Assembly: GCA_025455225.1 (NCBI GenBank)
Contig: JALOMY010000042.1
Span: 1 to 12,359, forward strand
Length of the DNA: 12,359 nucleotides
Reading direction: 5' to 3'
DNA from: Cyclobacteriaceae bacterium
GTDB taxonomy: Bacteria; Bacteroidota; Bacteroidia; Cytophagales; Cyclobacteriaceae
In this document: piece by piece, positions 7,648-12,359 of the stretch
How positions within the stretch are numbered: the first letter of the stretch is position 1
Layout of the letters: each line of letters opens with the position of its first letter
Translations under genes and position numbers: made by a program
The notes under the pieces: generated by a model
What the model saw: the letters and a program-made list of their open reading frames with translations, nothing else
Told to the model about the DNA's origin: nothing
Database searches by the model: none

Positions 7648-8903
7648 TGTTGCCTTATTTCATTCATGGATTTTTAATTCTTGGTTTAGCCTGGCGGATT
7701 TGGCATGTTGACCGGTCACCGGTACGAATTGCTTACTGGCCCGCACTCGTATTGAAATTGGGTGCAGGATTATTGCTCGGGTATATTTACAGTCACCACT
7801 ATACAGGCAGCGATACAGTTTCCTTTTTTTCTTCCAGTATTGAATTGACGGAAATCGCACGTACTGACTTCGGCAGTTACCTTCATTATTTATGGAGTGT
7901 CTCCGAAGCTCCTTATTCCGGTGAAAACCGGACCCTTTTTTTTGTCAAGATCGTCAGTTTGTTTTCATTGATTACTTCAGATCATTACTGGATAGTTTCA
8001 CTGTATTTCTCGTTGCTTTCTTTTTTCAGTGCGTGGTGGCTGGTCAGACAAATCGCACACTATTTCCCGGCTATGACGCAAGCCAGCCTGGTTGCCTTTT
8101 TGTTCTTTCCTTCATCAGTTTTCTGGACTTCAGGAGTGATCAAGGAAGCCATGGCCATGATGGCCTTGTATTTTCTTGCCGGTTTTTTTATCCGTCTTTG
8201 GGTAACAAATAGGTTGAATCTTATGGAAGTAATCGCCATTTTATTTTCAACCTGGATTCTCTGGAACCTGAAGTATTTTTATGCTGCTGTATTTTTTCCA
8301 GTTGCTGCTACGGGCTGGTTAACCCGATGGTTTGTTGTCAACCGCATGCGCCCTTCGGCACGGAATTTTTATCGCGAAAGTCTGTTGTTTGGTGTTTTGT
8401 TCCTGGTTATGCTTTTCATAGTAACCTTCATTCATCCGAATTTCTATCCACAGCGCGTATTAGAGGTTGTTGTTGAAAATTATCGTCAGTTCATTCAGAT
8501 ATCCCAGCCTGGAAAGGCCATTGTATACAACGACCTGCAGCCAACTTTAGGAAGTATCATAAGCAATATGCCGCTGGCCCTTGTTTCCGGATTATGGCGG
8601 CCTTTTTTGTGGGAAGCCTCCAATCTTTTTCAGGTACTGGTCAGCCTTGAAAATGTATTTCTTTTCCTGTTCATGGTCTTTTCGATAAAGAATTTTCAGT
8701 ACCTGAGAACTTCTTCACAAAGAATACTGCTGGTTGGTGTGTTGGTTTATTGTTGCATGCTATGCAGCTTTCTTGCGCTTTCAGCACCAAACTTTGGTAC
8801 GTTAGTGCGTTACCGGGTAGGATTTATTCCTTTCCTTGTTTTGTTGATTAGCTATCGATCGGTTCTGACAAAGATTCTTTCGAGCCGGATCAAAGTTCAA
8901 TAG
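7647..8903 (+). CDS. Polytopic inner-membrane protein, unknown function (possibly GT-C or polysaccharide-polymerase-like)
   Basis: This 418-residue protein has many hydrophobic segments, roughly ten, from residue 3 to the C-terminus (for example about 4-19, 32-48, 115-133, 145-160, 168-185, with more beyond). A loop motif, FPSSVFWTSGVIKEAMA (154-170), resembles the FW(S/T)SG-x-x-KE sequence I associate with membrane glycosyltransferases or polysaccharide polymerases; this is memory of a pattern, not a proven homology. The first extracytoplasmic-looking loop has HHYTGSDTVSFF. The ATG at 7647 shares its A with the upstream TGA (TGATG at 7645-7649), which implies translational coupling with DUF2851. 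An in-frame TTG at 7644 is less likely. The gene ends at 8903, just before a new promoter. I cannot name a substrate. Confidence 0.8.
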   Translation: MLPYFIHGFLILGLAWRIWHVDRSPVRIAYWPALVLKLGAGLLLGYIYSHHYTGSDTVSFFSSSIELTEIARTDFGSYLHYLWSVSEAPYSGENRTLFFVKIVSLFSLITSDHYWIVSLYFSLLSFFSAWWLVRQIAHYFPAMTQASLVAFLFFPSSVFWTSGVIKEAMAMMALYFLAGFFIRLWVTNRLNLMEVIAILFSTWILWNLKYFYAAVFFPVAATGWLTRWFVVNRMRPSARNFYRESLLFGVLFLVMLFIVTFIHPNFYPQRVLEVVVENYRQFIQISQPGKAIVYNDLQPTLGSIISNMPLALVSGLWRPFLWEASNLFQVLVSLENVFLFLFMVFSIKNFQYLRTSSQRILLVGVLVYCCMLCSFLALSAPNFGTLVRYRVGFIPFLVLLISYRSVLTKILSSRIKVQ

Positions 8904-8906
8904 TTC

Positions 8907-8937
8907 TTGTAGACCAGTTACTTCACGACTACCTTTG
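8907..8937 (+). promoter_or_regulatory. Promoter of the transferase / nucleoside phosphorylase operon
   Basis: TTG at 8907-8909 and TACCTTTG at 8930-8937 are separated by 20 bp, an excellent fit to the Bacteroidota consensus TTG-N(about 20)-TAnnTTTG. The downstream ATG at 8955 is 17 bp past the -7 element, leaving a leader of about ten bases. Confidence 0.72.
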
Positions 8938-8954
8938 TTCAACCTATAAATCCC

Positions 8955-9593
8955 ATGGAAAATCCAGTAATGATTTTTGGCGCCAATTACATCGGGCGCA
9001 GCGCGAAAGAGATCTTTGAAGCGAACAACAATATGGTTTATGGTTTCCTTGATGATAATAAGACGCTGCATGGGCAGGAAATTGACGGTGCAACTATTTT
9101 AGGCAATACCGATGATGATGGTTATTTGAAATTAATCGGTAAAAAATGTGAAGCTTTTGTTGCAGTAGATGATACGCGCCTTCGTAAATCCATTGTTAAT
9201 ATGCTGAATGAAGTACGGCATATTCAGCCGGTAAATGCCATTCACCATCATGCTTTTCTGTCGGCTTCTGCAGAAATCGGACATGGAAACCTGGTTGATG
9301 CCAATGTTCATATTGGAGCGGGAGTCAAACTGGGCAATCATTGCCTGGTTCATTCGGGTGCTATCATAGCACCTGAAGCTTTACTTGGCGATTATGTACA
9401 GGTGGGTGCGGGTAGCATTATTAATTCTGGTGTAGTTGTCGAAAATGAAGTTTTTATCGGTTCGGGTGTAATCCTGGTATCTGGAATAACAGTGGGAAAA
9501 GGTGCCCGCATAGGGGCTGGTTCAGTAGTTATCGCTTCGGTTAAAGCTGGTGAAACTGTATTTGGCAATCCTGCACAACCCATTAAAAGCTGA
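8955..9593 (+). CDS. PglD/NeuD-like hexapeptide-repeat acyltransferase family protein
   Basis: This 212-residue protein has a small N-terminal Rossmann-like domain (MIFGANYIG at 6-14, FLDDNKTLHG at 31-40) and a left-handed beta-helix of hexapeptide repeats from about residue 95 to 205, ending in the usual GNPAQPIKS tail. Members acylate amino- or hydroxy-sugars with acetyl-CoA. Two expected features are absent. The N-terminal GxGGHxK-type motif reads GANYIGRSAK. The catalytic E-H-(D/E) tripeptide reads Ala139-Pro140-Glu141, with Gln149 where a second His is usual. It may therefore use other residues, such as His133, or bind without acetylating. It sits under a strong-looking promoter and 3 bp upstream of the phosphorylase gene. 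The fold is confident; the substrate and activity are not. Confidence 0.85.
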   Translation: MENPVMIFGANYIGRSAKEIFEANNNMVYGFLDDNKTLHGQEIDGATILGNTDDDGYLKLIGKKCEAFVAVDDTRLRKSIVNMLNEVRHIQPVNAIHHHAFLSASAEIGHGNLVDANVHIGAGVKLGNHCLVHSGAIIAPEALLGDYVQVGAGSIINSGVVVENEVFIGSGVILVSGITVGKGARIGAGSVVIASVKAGETVFGNPAQPIKS

Positions 9594-9596
9594 GTT

Positions 9597-10460
9597 ATGC
9601 CTAAGTATACTGAAACCGACCTGATACTTAACCCCGATGGCAGTGTTTACCATATTAACCTGTTGCCGAAACATATTGCCGATGTCGTAATTGCGGTTGG
9701 TGACCCTGGCCGCGTATTTAAAGTCAGCCAGCATTTCGATGAGATCGAGTTCGAGATGAACAAAAGGGAATTCATTACCCACGTAGGTACGTATAAGGGT
9801 AAACGATTAACTGTAATCAGCACCGGCATTGGTACGGATAACATTGAGATTGTAATGACCGAGCTGGACGCGCTGGTTAACATTGACCTGAAAACACGCG
9901 AACCCAAAGCCAGGAAGAAGAAACTAAAAATTATCCGTATCGGAACATCCGGTGCTATCCAGGAAGATATTCCGTTGGGTGCGCATCTTGTAACGGATTA
10001 TGCTGTTGGTCTGGATAATCTGTTGAATTTTTATGAGTTAACCTCAACGGATTTAGAAAATGCAATTGCAGACGATATTCAAAAGAAAGTAAAATTGCCA
10101 TTTAAGCCCTACGTAGTTCAGGGATCGGCCACCTTGCTGAATGAGATCGGATATGATATGATTAGCGGTAATACCATTACAGCTCCGGGTTTTTATGCAC
10201 CCCAGGGAAGACGGGTGCGGGCAGCCATCCGTTTTCCGGATTTACTGAAAGAATTGAACTATTACCATAATAAGAGCAGCGATTTCTGGCTTACCAATTT
10301 TGAAATGGAAACGGCATCGTATTACGCGTTGGGCCGTTTACTTGGCCACGAGATGTTGAGTGTAAATGCCATCATAGCCAACCGTATTAAAACCAAATTC
10401 TCCAAAGATCCGGAGAAAGCGGTTGATTCATTGATAAAGAAGGTATTGGAAAGGATATAA
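9597..10460 (+). CDS. Nucleoside phosphorylase, uridine-phosphorylase-like
   Basis: This 287-residue cytoplasmic enzyme belongs to the PNP/UDP phosphorylase family, which splits nucleosides with phosphate into base and ribose 1-phosphate. The phosphate-binding GDPGR is at 35-39, RIGTSGAIQ at 114-122 and the ribose-binding FEMET at 235-239. The segment GFYAPQGR (198-205) keeps the Q-x-R spacing of the uracil-binding Gln and Arg of E. coli Udp, which favours uridine over purines; this is an alignment by eye. It is longer than E. coli Udp (about 253 residues), partly through a basic insert near 99-111 (KTREPKARKKKLK). It follows the transferase gene by 3 bp and has no promoter of its own. No terminator follows for about 400 bp. 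Confidence 0.88.
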   Translation: MPKYTETDLILNPDGSVYHINLLPKHIADVVIAVGDPGRVFKVSQHFDEIEFEMNKREFITHVGTYKGKRLTVISTGIGTDNIEIVMTELDALVNIDLKTREPKARKKKLKIIRIGTSGAIQEDIPLGAHLVTDYAVGLDNLLNFYELTSTDLENAIADDIQKKVKLPFKPYVVQGSATLLNEIGYDMISGNTITAPGFYAPQGRRVRAAIRFPDLLKELNYYHNKSSDFWLTNFEMETASYYALGRLLGHEMLSVNAIIANRIKTKFSKDPEKAVDSLIKKVLERI

Positions 10461-10523
10461 TCCTAGTAAAAGAACGGATGCACATAGCGTGTATTCATGT
10501 ACATGCCACATTCAATGGTGCAG

Positions 10524-10784
10524 TCAATTGCCGTTTACGGCAGCATCCATTTTGATAATATACTTGCCTGCATTAAACGGATCGTCATTGTAAAATCCGG
10601 ATAAAATCCGGTGAGCGATCTGTTCAACAATTAATTCCTGGTCAGATTTACCTTCTTTGCCTTTCCAGAATACCCGGTTCGGATGGCGCTTCATATCGTC
10701 CACGTAATCCTTTGCCCGGTTGTACTGTTCATCGGTAAAGGTAATGGTAAAACAGGTTTTAACTTTTTGAGTTATCATACGCAT
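10524..10784 (-). CDS. Small hypothetical protein, 86 residues
   Basis: I do not recognise the family. The protein is hydrophilic and charged, with no signal peptide or membrane segment. It begins MRMITQKVKTCFTITFTDEQ and has a predicted helical stretch DEQYNRAKDYVDDMKRHPNR, an FWKGKEGKSDQE turn and a second helix ELIVEQIAHRILSGFY. It looks like real protein, not random translation: a plausible amphipathic pattern and no low-complexity sequence. The start is bounded by an in-frame stop directly upstream of ATG 10784; ATG 10778 is an alternative. No TAnnTTTG element was found upstream on the minus strand. It is flanked by plus-strand genes on both sides. The open plus-strand frame across it (from 10683 into the peptidase) appears to be its shadow. 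Confidence 0.55.
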   Translation of the reverse strand: MRMITQKVKTCFTITFTDEQYNRAKDYVDDMKRHPNRVFWKGKEGKSDQELIVEQIAHRILSGFYNDDPFNAGKYIIKMDAAVNGN

Positions 10785-10856
10785 TCAGGTTTACAATTGG
10801 TATGCCAGTTGAGTTCTGGTAAAATAATTAAAATTGTACGGTCTCCGTCAAGTGCC

Positions 10857-10878
10857 TGCCCGTTCGCGGGCATTTTTG
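10857..10878 (+). terminator. Intrinsic terminator with TTCG loop
   Basis: A 6-bp perfect stem, TGCCCG with CGGGCA, closes a TTCG tetraloop and is followed by TTTTTG. It works only in the plus direction, since there is no T-tract on the other strand. It would end transcripts from the phosphorylase operon and insulates the next promoter, whose -33 TTG begins 8 bp later. The loop is closed by G-C, not the extra-stable C-G pair. Confidence 0.75.
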
Positions 10879-10885
10879 TTCGTAC

Positions 10886-10916
10886 TTGGGACAGTATGGC
10901 AAACGCGGTATTTTTG
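10886..10916 (+). promoter_or_regulatory. Promoter of the M16 peptidase gene
   Basis: TTG at 10886-10888 and TATTTTTG at 10909-10916 are 20 bp apart, matching the Bacteroidota consensus. The -7 element ends 6 bp before the chosen ATG at 10923, so the transcript should begin at or beside the start codon. Confidence 0.7.
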
Positions 10917-10922
10917 CAGACT

Positions 10923-12164
10923 ATGCGAGAACCCTATCTCTTTACACTGCCGAATGGAATTCAGGTTGCTTATCAGCAAGTTGATAATACGTGTCTTGTT
11001 CATTGTGGAGTGGTGATTGACGTAGGAAGCCGCGATGAAGATGAAACAACCCAGGGTATAACCCATTTCTGGGAACATATGGCATTCAAAGGTACCCGTA
11101 AAAGAAAGTCATACCACATTATCAATAGTTTGGATTCAGTAGGCGGAGAGCTGAATGCATTTACCGATAAAGAAAAGGTTGTATTCTTTGCTACTGTACG
11201 CGATACGTACTTTGAACGGGCAGTCGATGTATTAGCCGATATTACCTTTCATTCTGTTTTTCCGGTGAATCAAATCGAAAAGGAACGAGGGGTGATTCTG
11301 GAAGAAATGTCTATGTATCTGGATAATCCGGATGAATCCCTTCAGGATGAATTTGAATCCGTGGTATTCCGACAGCATCCTCTCGGAATGAACATCCTTG
11401 GAAGGCCTGAAACCATCAGGCACTTTCACCGTAAGGACTTCCTGGAATTTTATCGGATTCATTTGGATACCTCTCGCATCGTTTTCAGTTGTGTTGGTAA
11501 CCTGCCCGTGAACAAGGTTGAACAAGTAATTCACAAACATTTAAATGTGAAAATCATGAAGCGGGTTGTTCCCCGGAAACGGTATTCAGGGTATAAAGCC
11601 AGTCATAAAGAAGTGATACGACCGGTCAAACAAGCACGGTGCGCCATTGGCCGAACTGCCTATCCGATTCATAGTCAAAAACGAATTCCCTTCTACCTGC
11701 TTGTTAATATTCTCGGAGGTCCGGGTATGAACTCGCGCCTGAACTTATCGCTGCGCGAGAAGCATGGTTATGTATACTCCATTGATGCCCATTATATACC
11801 CTTTACCGATACCGGTTTATTTGCCCTGTTCTTTGGTACCGAGCCCAAACAGCTCGATCGGTGCATTTCTCTAATCAGGAATGAATTGGATAAATTCATT
11901 CAACAACCCTTATCTCCACGGCAACTGAAAGCTGCCAGGGAACAACTCATGGGGCAAATGGCAATAGCCGAAGAGAATAATCTGAGTCTCATGATAATGA
12001 TGGGAAGAAGCCTTTTGGATTTGAACAAAATACCTTCTTTGGAGGAACTCTTTGAAATTATTCAGCAGACCGATGCTTCTATACTGAGAGCTATTGCTGA
12101 AGAAATGTTTGACGATAAAAAATTAAGTTACCTCTGCATGCTGCAGGGTAAAGAATCACGTTAG
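10923..12164 (+). CDS. M16-family zinc metallopeptidase
   Basis: This 413-residue protein has the inverted zinc motif HFWEH (His48, Glu51, His52) and a third ligand in LEEM (Glu127 or Glu128), about 76 residues later as expected for M16. GGELNAFTDKE (74-84) is the conserved strand after the motif. The C-terminal half has SLREKHGYVYSIDAHY, the Arg/Tyr substrate-binding signature. It is thus a single active-type M16B subunit resembling processing peptidases. There is no signal peptide, so it is probably cytoplasmic. The frame is open upstream to 10683, but I chose ATG 10923 because the promoter and terminator lie in that extension and MREPYLFTLPNGIQV is a typical family start. The partial O-methyltransferase gene follows 7 bp downstream. 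Confidence 0.93.
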   Translation: MREPYLFTLPNGIQVAYQQVDNTCLVHCGVVIDVGSRDEDETTQGITHFWEHMAFKGTRKRKSYHIINSLDSVGGELNAFTDKEKVVFFATVRDTYFERAVDVLADITFHSVFPVNQIEKERGVILEEMSMYLDNPDESLQDEFESVVFRQHPLGMNILGRPETIRHFHRKDFLEFYRIHLDTSRIVFSCVGNLPVNKVEQVIHKHLNVKIMKRVVPRKRYSGYKASHKEVIRPVKQARCAIGRTAYPIHSQKRIPFYLLVNILGGPGMNSRLNLSLREKHGYVYSIDAHYIPFTDTGLFALFFGTEPKQLDRCISLIRNELDKFIQQPLSPRQLKAAREQLMGQMAIAEENNLSLMIMMGRSLLDLNKIPSLEELFEIIQQTDASILRAIAEEMFDDKKLSYLCMLQGKESR

Positions 12165-12171
12165 TAGTATC

Positions 12172-12359
12172 ATGGAAATAGTCAATCCGTTAATTAACCG
12201 TTATTCGGAAGTACATACGTCTTCGGAATCTGATTTACTGAAAAGAATTGACCGGCAAACGCATGCCAACATTCTTATGCCGCGCATGTTGTCAGGTCAT
12301 TTGCAGGGCAGGTTATTATCCATGATCAGCCATATGATCCAACCAAAATCCATACTGGA
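12172..12359 (+). CDS. O-methyltransferase, class I SAM-dependent (partial, N-terminal 62 codons)
   Basis: From ATG 12172 the frame stays open to the edge. It reads MEIVNPLINRYSEVHTSSES, then LLKRIDRQTHANILMPRM, then LSGHLQGRLLSMISHMIQP, ending at the strand that should lead into the SAM-binding motif. This N-terminus is typical of the small O-methyltransferases related to caffeoyl-CoA O-methyltransferase. The SAM site itself lies outside the window, so the call rests on the N-terminal pattern. The 7-bp gap to the peptidase stop and the lack of a promoter suggest co-transcription. Confidence 0.8.
   Translation, partial: MEIVNPLINRYSEVHTSSESDLLKRIDRQTHANILMPRMLSGHLQGRLLSMISHMIQPKSIL

Larger units (their letters stand above)
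10461..10922. other. Region without a plus-strand gene
   Basis: This 462-bp stretch between two plus-strand genes holds a probable small minus-strand gene (10524-10784), a plus-strand terminator hairpin (10857-10878) and the M16 peptidase promoter (10886-10916). A 10-bp perfect palindrome, CATGTACATG, lies at 10496-10505. I see no terminator immediately after the phosphorylase stop. Confidence 0.6.

Noticed and set aside
10496..10505. Palindrome CATGTACATG as a possible operator
   Set aside because: A single 10-bp palindrome past the end of two converging genes, with no second copy at a promoter, is too weak to call.
10683..10922. 80-codon N-terminal extension of the M16 peptidase
   Set aside because: It contains a terminator and the promoter, overlaps the minus-strand small gene, and precedes a typical family N-terminus at 10923.
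1..12359. Defence system, mobile element, CRISPR array or biosynthetic cluster
   Set aside because: No transposase, integrase, Cas, toxin-antitoxin or cluster-type enzyme sequence is visible, and gene content is mainly housekeeping.

Overview
The window looks like ordinary chromosome from a member of the Bacteroidota, most likely of the Cytophagales type. The organism call rests on gene content: a DUF2851 protein, ftsK followed by lolA, and a GMC dehydrogenase with a small Tat-type subunit. It also rests on the promoter style, because several genes are preceded by the Bacteroidota -7 element TAnnTTTG and none has an obvious Shine-Dalgarno sequence. I see no tRNA, rRNA, CRISPR array, insertion sequence or phage gene.

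Layout: bases 1-2142 hold a minus-strand pair, a GMC flavoprotein dehydrogenase followed by its gluconate-2-dehydrogenase-subunit-3-like partner, which runs off the left edge. A short divergent gap leads to plus-strand genes: ftsK (DNA translocase), lolA (lipoprotein carrier), an intrinsic terminator, pyrF (orotidine 5'-phosphate decarboxylase), a DUF2851 protein, and a polytopic membrane protein whose start codon overlaps the DUF2851 stop. A clear promoter at about 8.9 kb then serves a PglD/NeuD-like hexapeptide transferase and a uridine-phosphorylase-like gene 3 bp behind it. From 10461 to 10922 there is no plus-strand gene. That stretch holds a probable 86-residue minus-strand gene, a terminator hairpin and the promoter of an M16 peptidase. 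The peptidase is followed after 7 bp by an O-methyltransferase cut by the right edge.

Most genes are housekeeping: chromosome segregation, outer-membrane lipoprotein traffic, and pyrimidine synthesis and salvage. The more unusual points are as follows. The GMC enzyme carries a C-x5-C-x3-C motif like that of Fe-S-containing FAD glucose dehydrogenases, and its partner looks like a Tat lipoprotein. The PglD/NeuD-like protein lacks the expected catalytic histidine. DUF2851 and the membrane protein form a tightly coupled pair of unknown function. A small gene lies antisense to a probable read-through transcript. Two terminator-promoter junctions put the start site at or next to the start codon of pyrF and of the M16 peptidase. 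I found no convincing new multi-gene system.
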